A program made the translations under genes and the position numbers. The notes under the pieces were generated by a model, which had not been told where the DNA came from, ran no database searches, and saw only the letters and a program-made list of their open reading frames with translations. DNA of 64,000 nt from positions 3,348,001 through 3,412,000 of the forward strand of contig CAXXKX010000003.1 of the NCBI GenBank assembly GCA_963676655.2. The letters are read 5' to 3'. This DNA comes from G963676655 sp963676655 (lineage in GTDB: Bacteria > Verrucomicrobiota > Lentisphaeria > Victivallales > Victivallaceae). Of the stretch, positions 15,714 through 22,639 are shown piece after piece. Within the stretch, counting starts at the first letter, position 1, and the number at the start of each line of letters is the position of its first letter.

Positions 15714-16322
15714 ATGTCAAAGAAAAACGCAATAATCAAAATCCCGTTTTACAGCGATGAAATCGTGGTAATCGAAAAAAACGGCGAGCGGCTGGTAGTC
15801 ATGAAGCCCATTGTTCAGGATATCGGTCTTGACTGGGATAAACAACAGGAACTTATCAAAAGAGACCCTGTTCTCAGTTCAGTTACCACCATTACGGGGG
15901 TAACTGGAAAAGATGGAAAGACATATCAGATGATTTGTCTGCCTGTGGAATATCTGAACGGCTGGCTGTTCAAGGTTCCGGCTTCCCGTTACAAAGGCAG
16001 GAAGCGTGAAGCTATCATCCGCTACCAGAAAAAATGCTATCTGGCGCTCTACGATTTCTTTCATCATGGCGCTGCAATTAATCCGGGAATAACCTTTGAA
16101 CAGGTTACCGGCGTTATGAACAAATTACTGGACAAGCTGGATCAGAAAGACGACGTCATCCGGGAGCTTGAACGGGAATGCCGGAACCAGCGGGAATTTA
16201 TCAGCGCCGTAATTTTCGGGCCGAAAATTGTTATATCCCGGCAGTGTTGCGGAAAGCATAAAGCGAAACAATCCAAAAGCCGCATGCGGACAATCTTCGG
16301 CTTTTTCACCGGGAGAAAATAA
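15714..16322 (+). CDS. Phage antirepressor-like protein (P22 Ant N-terminal type)
   Basis: 202 residues. The N-terminal 110 residues (IPFYSDEIVVIEKNGERLVV, KPIVQDIGLDWDKQQELIKR, LPVEYLNGWLFKVPASRYKG) match the P22_AR_N pattern of phage antirepressors. A coiled coil follows (about 125-165) and a basic C-terminus. Such proteins bind and inactivate phage repressors. AAGGAG at 15702-15707 supports the ATG at 15714. Its place in the middle of the neck genes is unusual: antirepressors normally sit in early or immunity regions. It may be a moron. Confidence 0.75.
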   Translation: MSKKNAIIKIPFYSDEIVVIEKNGERLVVMKPIVQDIGLDWDKQQELIKRDPVLSSVTTITGVTGKDGKTYQMICLPVEYLNGWLFKVPASRYKGRKREAIIRYQKKCYLALYDFFHHGAAINPGITFEQVTGVMNKLLDKLDQKDDVIRELERECRNQREFISAVIFGPKIVISRQCCGKHKAKQSKSRMRTIFGFFTGRK

Positions 16323-16324
16323 CC

Positions 16325-16567
16325 ATGCCCAACGGAAATGACAACCCCGATCTGCGCGACGTCTGGACTGCGGTCAACGAAGCCAGGCGGGAGTTAGCCG
16401 AGCTCAAAGGCATGCTGAATGTGCATTTTTCGGATCATAATATCCATCACAGCCCGCCGTGTCATGCGGCGGAGGACATGCGCAAAACCATGCTTTCGGC
16501 GGCGGGCGCGGCAATCCTGGCATTGCTGGCCGCCATCGGCTCGATCATCGCCACAATTATGAGGTGA
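16325..16567 (+). CDS. Small single-pass membrane protein
   Basis: 80 residues: helical polar N-terminus (RDVWTAVNEARRELAELKGM), a His/Cys-containing loop and one C-terminal membrane segment (AAGAAILALLAAIGSIIATI). Topology recalls XhlA-like or holin-accessory proteins, but there is no clear family match. It follows the antirepressor-like gene by 2 nt and precedes the next gene by 3 nt, so it belongs to the same operon. Confidence 0.5.
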   Translation: MPNGNDNPDLRDVWTAVNEARRELAELKGMLNVHFSDHNIHHSPPCHAAEDMRKTMLSAAGAAILALLAAIGSIIATIMR

Positions 16568-16570
16568 ATT

Positions 16571-16990
16571 ATGCCGTTATTGATCGACATAAGTAATGCC
16601 GTGGCCGCGGAACTGAATAATGCGGAGCTTTCCCAGGACTTCATCGCCGAGGTCAACCTCAAGCCGGAGTTCGAGCTTAAGGATTTAAAGGAACTGAAGA
16701 TTACAGTAGTTCCGAAGTCGCTCAAGTTTTCAGGAGCGACCCGGCAGGAGTCAGGCAAGGAAGTGCAGATCGACATAGGTGTGCAGAAAAAAACCGCCGA
16801 TCCCGAACAGTTGGCGGCGTTGCTGCAACTGGTCGAGGAAATTGCCGGGATTTTCGACCGCAAACGCCTGGCGGAATACCAGAAAGCGGTGTGCATCGGA
16901 ACCGAAAATGAGCCGGTTTACGATCCTGAACACCTGCGGCAGTACCGGCAGTTCACCAGCGTTGTAACGCTGAAATTCCGGGTGACCTGA
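16571..16990 (+). CDS. Probable tail terminator/minor neck protein
   Basis: 139 residues, alpha/beta, with a YDPEHLRQYRQFTSVVTLKF ending that resembles tail terminator proteins. Called mainly from its order in the neck-tail cluster (connector, terminator, gp10-like, tube). Function not proven by sequence. Confidence 0.5.
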   Translation: MPLLIDISNAVAAELNNAELSQDFIAEVNLKPEFELKDLKELKITVVPKSLKFSGATRQESGKEVQIDIGVQKKTADPEQLAALLQLVEEIAGIFDRKRLAEYQKAVCIGTENEPVYDPEHLRQYRQFTSVVTLKFRVT

Positions 16991-16991
16991 A

Positions 16992-17384
16992 ATGTTCAGA
17001 ATGCGAGGGCGTTCCCGGTTTGACGCTCGAAAAGTCAGGAAAAAGGCCGAAGCCGGAACATTCAGAAGCCTGAACCATGCCGCCGCCGCAATCCGGCTGA
17101 CCGCCAGAAGGAGCATCCGGCGAAGCCCGAAAGAATCATCTGCCGGAACCCCGCCGCATACCCGCCGCGGTTTGCTGAAACGCTCACTCCTCTACAACGT
17201 GGACAAGGCAAAAATGCGGGCGGTCATCGGCCCGGCTTATTCCATCGTCGGGCGTTCCGGCAGCGCCCATGAATTCGGCGGCAAATATTACGGCAGAAAG
17301 TATCCCAAGAGGGCGTATATGGGTCCGGCTTTGAAGGAAAATAAACGACGCCTGCCACTTTTCTGGCGTGGGTCCATCAAATAA
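16992..17384 (+). CDS. HK97 gp10-like neck/tail-completion protein
   Basis: 130 residues, strongly basic. The N-terminal helix (RKVRKKAEAGTFRSLNHAAA) leads to AIRLTARRSIRRS, a central GLLKRSLLYNVD strand, and the conserved-looking AHEFGGKYYGRKYPKRAYMG ending, which fits HK97 gp10/tail-completion proteins ('xxEFGxxxxxxxPRPFLRPA' type). These proteins form the neck that joins the tail tube to the head. Confidence 0.6.
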   Translation: MFRMRGRSRFDARKVRKKAEAGTFRSLNHAAAAIRLTARRSIRRSPKESSAGTPPHTRRGLLKRSLLYNVDKAKMRAVIGPAYSIVGRSGSAHEFGGKYYGRKYPKRAYMGPALKENKRRLPLFWRGSIK

Positions 17385-17398
17385 TTACGGAGGTTTTT

Positions 17399-17836
17399 AT
17401 GTACAAAATAGGTTTTGAAGCGAAGATTTTTTACGGGGCCGCGGGGTCGAAAGCCTCGTCGGAGCTCAAACATGTATCTGATTCGGTTTCGCTGAACATC
17501 GAAAAAGGCAGCGCCGAGGTAGCGGTCAGGTCGTCCAACTGGAAAAAGGTGCTTTCCGGTTTGAAGGACGCCTCGGTGGAATTCACGCTGGCCGGGGATA
17601 CTGCCGACGCCGGATTTCAGGCGATCCAGAGCGCCTTTTTCAACGACACGGCGATTGCGCTTTTTATTGCCGATGCGGAGACTGGGGGAGCCGGGCTGGA
17701 TGCCGATTTCGAGGTGATTTCATTCAACCGCACCGAGGGTCTGGAGGAAGTCATCAACTATGCGGTTAACGTGAAACCATCGGCAAAATCAACCCGCGAA
17801 CCGGTATGGGAAGGCGGCAGCGGAGGCGGTGAATAA
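17399..17836 (+). CDS. Major tail tube protein
   Basis: 145 residues. A beta-rich chain (ELKHVSDSVSLNIEKGSAEV, RSSNWKKVLSGLKDASVEFT, ALFIADAETGGAG) typical of tube subunits that stack into hexameric rings. Short Gly-rich tail. It stands directly before the paired tail chaperones and the tape measure gene, the standard order in siphoviruses. GGAGG 9 nt upstream; stop overlaps the next start. Confidence 0.7.
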   Translation: MYKIGFEAKIFYGAAGSKASSELKHVSDSVSLNIEKGSAEVAVRSSNWKKVLSGLKDASVEFTLAGDTADAGFQAIQSAFFNDTAIALFIADAETGGAGLDADFEVISFNRTEGLEEVINYAVNVKPSAKSTREPVWEGGSGGGE

Positions 17837-18327
17837 TGAAATGTTTCAAGGATAACCAGAACCGCAACTGGACGATTGTGGTGAACGTCGCCGCAGTCAA
17901 ACGGGTGCGCTCGCTGTTGGACATCAATCTGCTGGACGTAGTCAAGCTGGACGAGAAGAACCGTCCGAACGTTGATTTGCTCGAGCAGTTGGCATCCGAT
18001 CCGGTATTGCTGTGCGACGTTATTTACTGTATCTGCAAACCGGACGCCGACGCGCAGAATATAAGCGACGAGGATTTCGGTGGTGCGATGGGCGGCGACG
18101 CTATCGAACATGCTACCACCGCGCTGCTGGAGGAACTGGTCGATTTTTTCCCCGAAGCGAAGCGGCTGGTGCTTCGCAAACTCATGAACGCCGGGGAAAA
18201 GGTCAAACTCCGGATGGAGAAAGCCCTGAAACTGGAGCTGGAAAATCCGGAACTCGACAAGGAACTGGAGAAACAGGTGAAGGAATATATTGCTTCATCT
18301 ACCAGCTCGCCGGAATCCTCGGCATAA
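17836..18327 (+). CDS. Tail assembly chaperone, first frame (gpG analogue)
   Basis: 163 residues, mostly helical (SLLDINLLDVVKLDEKNRPN, LLEQLASDPVLLCDVIYCIC, HATTALLEELVDFFPEAKRL) with a Glu/Lys-rich C-terminal helix. Position between tube and tape measure, and the presence of a downstream frame in the -1 register (18288-18557), fit the G/GT chaperone pair of long-tailed phages that coats the tape measure during tail assembly. Confidence 0.7.
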   Translation: MKCFKDNQNRNWTIVVNVAAVKRVRSLLDINLLDVVKLDEKNRPNVDLLEQLASDPVLLCDVIYCICKPDADAQNISDEDFGGAMGGDAIEHATTALLEELVDFFPEAKRLVLRKLMNAGEKVKLRMEKALKLELENPELDKELEKQVKEYIASSTSSPESSA

Positions 18328-18557
18328 ATCCCGATCCGTTCACGCTCCGGGAATTGTTGATCATGGCGGATTCCAGGGGAAAAGACAACTGGAACCACAC
18401 TTCCAGCCTGCTGGCGATGCTGTTCAACATCAACCGCGACCCGAAAAAACAGCGGGCGATTTCGCCGGAAGTATTCAACCCTTATGTAGTTAGTAAACCT
18501 AAAAAGGATACACGTCTGGCTTTCGAGTTTATGCGTGAGATCTGGGGTAAAAAATGA
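18288..18557 (+). CDS. Tail assembly chaperone, -1 frame extension (gpT analogue)
   Basis: This frame has no convincing start with a ribosome site but reads cleanly from about 18288: FIYQLAGILGINPDPFTLRE, MADSRGKDNWNHTSSLLAML, FNINRDPKKQRAISPEVFNP. The MAD...WxHT...LLA...NxxRDPKK pattern is the widespread second tail chaperone segment. It lies in the -1 register of 17836-18327, so it is probably made by programmed -1 frameshifting; I see no canonical X-XXY-YYZ heptamer in the overlap. An independent start at ATG 18363 is the alternative. The listed left end is approximate. Confidence 0.65.
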   Translation, partial: YCFIYQLAGILGINPDPFTLRELLIMADSRGKDNWNHTSSLLAMLFNINRDPKKQRAISPEVFNPYVVSKPKKDTRLAFEFMREIWGKK

Positions 18558-18585
18558 GGGTTTAAAAGGATAAGCCCTTTTCCGT

Positions 18586-18617
18586 CATTCTTAATTTTTC
18601 ATTCTTAATTTTTCATT
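18586..18617 (+). repeat. 14-nt AT-rich tandem repeat (CATTCTTAATTTTT)
   Basis: Two perfect copies of CATTCTTAATTTTT plus a partial third lie in the leader of the tape measure gene. It differs from the 14694 repeat mainly at the last base of the unit, so the two loci share an origin. Confidence 0.72.
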
Positions 18618-18638
18618 GAAAATCGGAGATTTTTCTTA

Positions 18639-20969
18639 ATGCCTTCAAGCGCCAATATACGGGCCGGCGCCGCCTACGTTGAGTTAACTGTTGAGAACAG
18701 TGCGCTCATTCGCGGGCTCAAAGCCGCGCAGACCAAACTGAGGAATTTCAGCCGCAGCGTGACCGCCGCCGGAAAAAAACTGCTGGCCATTTCGACGATC
18801 ATGGCGTTGCCGTTTGTCGGCGGCGCCAAGACGTTTGCTGATTTCGAACAGCAGATGGCGAATGTCTCAACGATGCTTGACGAACCGGCGAAATATATGG
18901 ATGCTTATAAAGACGGCATCCGTAAAATGTCCGTTGAGTTTGGTGAAGGCACCGACACCCTGGCGAAAGGTCTGTATGATATCCTTTCAGCCTCTATCGA
19001 TCCGGCCAAGGCGCTGGACGTGCTGGCGGTCTCGGCGAAGGCGGCAAAGGCCGGGCTTACCGACACCGGGATAGCGGCGGACGCGATCACCACCATCCTG
19101 AATTCCTACGGCTTGAGTGCGGATCAGGCGCAGAGCGTTTCGGATCTTTTATTTCAAACTATTAAACGCGGAAAAACAACATTTGCGGAATTGGCGCCCT
19201 CAATCGGGATGGTGGCCTCTACCGCCGCCAGCGCGAATGTCCCCCTTGAAGAACTGGGGGCGGCGATTGCGACCATGACCCGGAACGGGGTCAAAACCGA
19301 TAACGCGGTGACGGCATTAACTTCGATTATCGCGGCATTCCTGAAACCGTCGAAAGAAGCGGCGGCATACGCCAAAACTCTCGGTTTTGAAATGAGTTCC
19401 GCGACGATCAAAGCGGAAGGATTGAAGGGCGTATTTGAGCGGATCAAGAAGCTGCCGCCGGATGCGGTCAGCAGACTGTTTCCGAAAATCAGGGCGTTGC
19501 GCGGGGTACTTCCGGCCTTGCGGAACATGCAGGGATTTACCAAGGATATCGAGCTGATGAAAAACCGCGCCGGGATGACTGAAACCGCTTACGCTAAAAT
19601 GGCGAAAACGCTCTCCATGTCCTTTGCCCGGCTCAAACAGGCGGGGATGCTGGCTTTGTCGGTAATCGGCGAAGCCCTGGCACCGGAACTGCGCAAAGCG
19701 GCAAGCTACTTTATGACGGTTGCCAAGTCGGTAACCACGTTTATTCGCAACAACAAAAAACTGGTGGTGACGGCGGCGAAAGTGGTCGGGATTGTGGCGC
19801 TGGTTGCGGGCGGACTGCTGACGCTGGGCGCGATTGCCGGAACGTTGTCGTTTGCTATCGGCGGGCTGCTTTCGATTGTTTCTGTGTTTACCGGAATTCT
19901 CAGTTTCCTGATTGGGACTGTCGGAGTCATCGTTTCGGTGCTGACCGCCAGTATATCGGTCTGGTGGCTGGTTGCCGCGGCGGTGGCGGCGGTCGGGGCG
20001 ACGTTCCTCATCCAGAGCGGGGTTATCGGCAAGGTTGTCGACTGGTTCGGGGCGAAGTTTGATCAGTTAAAAGGCTTTGCAATTACGGCGTTTAACGGGA
20101 TAAAAGCAGCGTTGGTTTCCGGGGATTATTCCCTGGCGGCACGGATTCTCTGGCTGAGTCTGCAGGTTGCCTGGCAGAAAGGTGTAAGTGTGCTTTTAGG
20201 CTACTGGATAGGTTTCAAACAGGCGTTCATGACCGCTACTCTGGAAACTTTCTACGGGGCGTTGAGCATCATCACCGATTCCTGGGCCAATTTGAAATCC
20301 GCCTGGGTCGGCACTATCGGCTTCCTGAAAAAAGGCTGGAGCGGTTTTACCGGCATGATCATGAAAGCATGGAACCACACCTTCGGTTTTATGATGAAAG
20401 CGTGGATAAAACTTAAGGGACTTTTTGATGATTCCATTGATGTTGACGCGGAGATTGCGAATATCGATCAGGACACCGCCGAGAAGAACGCGGATCAGGA
20501 TGCCGATTACGCCAATACCGAAGCCGACACTAAAAAACAGCAGGCGCAAATTGAACAGCGGCGGCAGATTGAACAGGACGCTATTGCCCAGGCAATGGCC
20601 AATGACTTGCAACAACATGAAAATCAATATGCCGCTGAATTACAGAAGTCCCAGCAGGCTCTGGCCGACGCGAGGAAAGAATGGGCAACTGCGGTATCCG
20701 AAGCGAAAAACAAAACCCCTGAAACGAAAAAACCGGAAATAAGTCCTTTGCAGGACGCCATTGAGAAGCTGAAAAATGCTGGGGACACGGTTTCGAACGC
20801 GCAGGGAAAAATCAAGGTTCAGGGTTCGTTTTACGCCAATGCGGTCAGCTCACTCGCATCCGGCACCGCCGCCGAGCGTACCGCCAAGGCCTCCGAAGAC
20901 ATCAAAAAGAACACGAAAAAAACCAACCAGCTGCTGGAGGACTCCTCCGGCGGCTTAACCTTTGGATAA
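18639..20969 (+). CDS. Phage tail tape measure protein (TP901 type)
   Basis: 776 residues. The first 330 residues contain the TP901 core (FADFEQQMANVSTMLDEPAK, FGEGTDTLAKGLYDILSASI, ELAPSIGMVASTAASANVPL). Several hydrophobic segments follow (about 375-455, e.g. VVGIVALVAGGLLTLGAIAG), then a highly charged Asp/Gln/Glu-rich coiled coil (about 600-690). Tape measures set tail length and help DNA pass the cell envelope. At roughly 0.15 nm per residue, about 770 residues would suit a tail of roughly 110-120 nm. CGGAG 12 nt upstream of ATG. Confidence 0.9.
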   Translation: MPSSANIRAGAAYVELTVENSALIRGLKAAQTKLRNFSRSVTAAGKKLLAISTIMALPFVGGAKTFADFEQQMANVSTMLDEPAKYMDAYKDGIRKMSVEFGEGTDTLAKGLYDILSASIDPAKALDVLAVSAKAAKAGLTDTGIAADAITTILNSYGLSADQAQSVSDLLFQTIKRGKTTFAELAPSIGMVASTAASANVPLEELGAAIATMTRNGVKTDNAVTALTSIIAAFLKPSKEAAAYAKTLGFEMSSATIKAEGLKGVFERIKKLPPDAVSRLFPKIRALRGVLPALRNMQGFTKDIELMKNRAGMTETAYAKMAKTLSMSFARLKQAGMLALSVIGEALAPELRKAASYFMTVAKSVTTFIRNNKKLVVTAAKVVGIVALVAGGLLTLGAIAGTLSFAIGGLLSIVSVFTGILSFLIGTVGVIVSVLTASISVWWLVAAAVAAVGATFLIQSGVIGKVVDWFGAKFDQLKGFAITAFNGIKAALVSGDYSLAARILWLSLQVAWQKGVSVLLGYWIGFKQAFMTATLETFYGALSIITDSWANLKSAWVGTIGFLKKGWSGFTGMIMKAWNHTFGFMMKAWIKLKGLFDDSIDVDAEIANIDQDTAEKNADQDADYANTEADTKKQQAQIEQRRQIEQDAIAQAMANDLQQHENQYAAELQKSQQALADARKEWATAVSEAKNKTPETKKPEISPLQDAIEKLKNAGDTVSNAQGKIKVQGSFYANAVSSLASGTAAERTAKASEDIKKNTKKTNQLLEDSSGGLTFG

Positions 20970-20975
20970 ATTAAT

Positions 20976-21800
20976 ATGGCAGCCAGACTAGAACCGGCCT
21001 TTTTCGACCGGACGCAGGCCGTCGACGGCGACGGCAATTACACCACGGCGGAAGTGCCTTACTTTGTGTTTGCCGTTGACGACGAGGACGAGGCGATAAA
21101 TTTCGCCAACTCCAATGTTCCAGGCGCCTTTAATAACATGGAACTGGAGTCTATTGAGCTTGATGAGCGCGTAAGCTTCGATACGTTCAAGGTTACCGCC
21201 AAGTACAAAGTGACAAACAGCGAGATCAGCTTTACTCCCACCGGCGAGCCGGACTCAGTTTACTCCTTCGATACCGGCGGCGGCGCCCGGCACCTGACGC
21301 AGTCGCTTGAGACGGTGTCAAAGTCGCCGTCCAGCGCGCCGGATTACGGCGGGGCTATCGGTTATGACGGCGAAAACGTAAACGGAATCGATGTGACGAT
21401 CCCGGTTATGAACTTCACAGAGACACACTATTTAAGGAAGAGCAAGGTCTCAACCAGTTATAAAAAGATGATTTCCGACCTGACCGGCAAGGTCAACAGT
21501 TCCAACTTCAAGGGATACGCGCCGGGAGAGGTGCTGTTCCTTGGAGCAAGCGGCTCACGAAGAGGCGACTCCCGAAGCGACTACTGGGAGATAGTCTTCA
21601 AGTTCGCGGTCTCGCCAAACCGGACGAATATCCCGGTCGGCAGCTTGAGTATTTCCAACAAAAAAGGCTGGGACTATCTGTGGGTGCGCTATGCCGACGA
21701 CGTCGGCAGCGACAATGCCCTGATCAAAAAACCGGTCGCCGCCTACGTTGAAAAAGTCTATGAACGCGCTGACTTCGGGGCACTGGGGATCGGCCGATGA
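20976..21800 (+). CDS. Tail protein following tape measure (hypothetical)
   Basis: 274 residues, beta-rich, no signal peptide (ARLEPAFFDRTQAVDGDGNY, VSFDTFKVTAKYKVTNSEIS, YDGENVNGIDVTIPVMNFTE). Immediately after the tape measure this position normally holds a distal tail or baseplate hub protein. The family is not recognised. The next gene starts inside its stop (ATGA, 21797-21800). Confidence 0.55.
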   Translation: MAARLEPAFFDRTQAVDGDGNYTTAEVPYFVFAVDDEDEAINFANSNVPGAFNNMELESIELDERVSFDTFKVTAKYKVTNSEISFTPTGEPDSVYSFDTGGGARHLTQSLETVSKSPSSAPDYGGAIGYDGENVNGIDVTIPVMNFTETHYLRKSKVSTSYKKMISDLTGKVNSSNFKGYAPGEVLFLGASGSRRGDSRSDYWEIVFKFAVSPNRTNIPVGSLSISNKKGWDYLWVRYADDVGSDNALIKKPVAAYVEKVYERADFGALGIGR

Positions 21801-22639
21801 AAAAAGTCAAATCAGGCGACAAGTTCCAGGCTCCCGCTTCGACCTGGAACAACTTTATCGATGCGGCAAGATATGTTCAGGATCGCCGCACGGGAATCAA
21901 GGCGACGGTCCGCGATGTAAAAAAACGGATGGTTTCGGTCAAGGTCTACAATGCCGATGAAGCGACTTTGAACATTTTCACTCCGGTATCCCTGACGGAA
22001 CCGCTGGCCCCGATAGATGATGTAGCCGGAGCATTGCAGTTTGCTAATGAAATGCCGGTGCTCAAGGCGAAAAACTACGAATCGGGCGACGATGGGATCA
22101 TCGGTATCATGCAGGATACGGTGGAATCCGGCAAGATCGGCGGCGCGGTTGTTGCCGGAGTTACCCCGGCGCTGCTGGAAACGGATATCCCGGTAACGGT
22201 CATCTGGCAGCAGGAGGCGTGGGCGATCGTCTGTCTTGGCGGCGGCGCTTCGGATTATACCGGTCCTTTCAAGATCGTCCAGGATGAATTCGGTTTTTAC
22301 GTGGAGAACGGGATCGATCCGGAAGATGCGCTGGCCGGTTACGCACTCTTCAATGGAGAAATGGTCGCGGTGGATGCGGGGATGGTGTTGGCAAGTGGTC
22401 CTGGCTATGTCTGTCTGGTGATCGAGGAAACCGACGCCGATCCGTTTATTTATTTCGATATTTTCCAGGCGCCTGAAGGCGAGGAAGGACAAGCGGTTTA
22501 TCCGCTTGGATATGCCGGCTACAATGAGGAATCCGAAACTTACGCGATTAATCAGTTTCACCATGCATTGCCTCAGTTGTGGATTTTGGGCGACTGTGAA
22601 GACGAAGAGGAAGAAGGTGAAGAGGAGCCTGTTGAATGA
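21797..22639 (+). CDS. Phage structural protein, tail tip region (hypothetical)
   Basis: 280 residues. The opening (VKSGDKFQAPASTWNNFIDA ... RYVQDRR) and following beta-rich part (VRDVKKRMVSVKVYNADEAT, GIIGIMQDTVESGKIGGAVV, VIWQQEAWAIVCLGG) recall a structural protein often seen among tail genes of gut phages. The C-terminus is an acidic Glu run. Four-base overlaps with both neighbours show translational coupling. Confidence 0.5.
   Translation: MKKVKSGDKFQAPASTWNNFIDAARYVQDRRTGIKATVRDVKKRMVSVKVYNADEATLNIFTPVSLTEPLAPIDDVAGALQFANEMPVLKAKNYESGDDGIIGIMQDTVESGKIGGAVVAGVTPALLETDIPVTVIWQQEAWAIVCLGGGASDYTGPFKIVQDEFGFYVENGIDPEDALAGYALFNGEMVAVDAGMVLASGPGYVCLVIEETDADPFIYFDIFQAPEGEEGQAVYPLGYAGYNEESETYAINQFHHALPQLWILGDCEDEEEEGEEEPVE

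Noticed and set aside
18150..18290. Continuation of the second chaperone frame further upstream
   Set aside because: In that register the peptide is Gly/Thr/Pro-rich and unlike a protein, while the first frame is a good amphipathic helix there.
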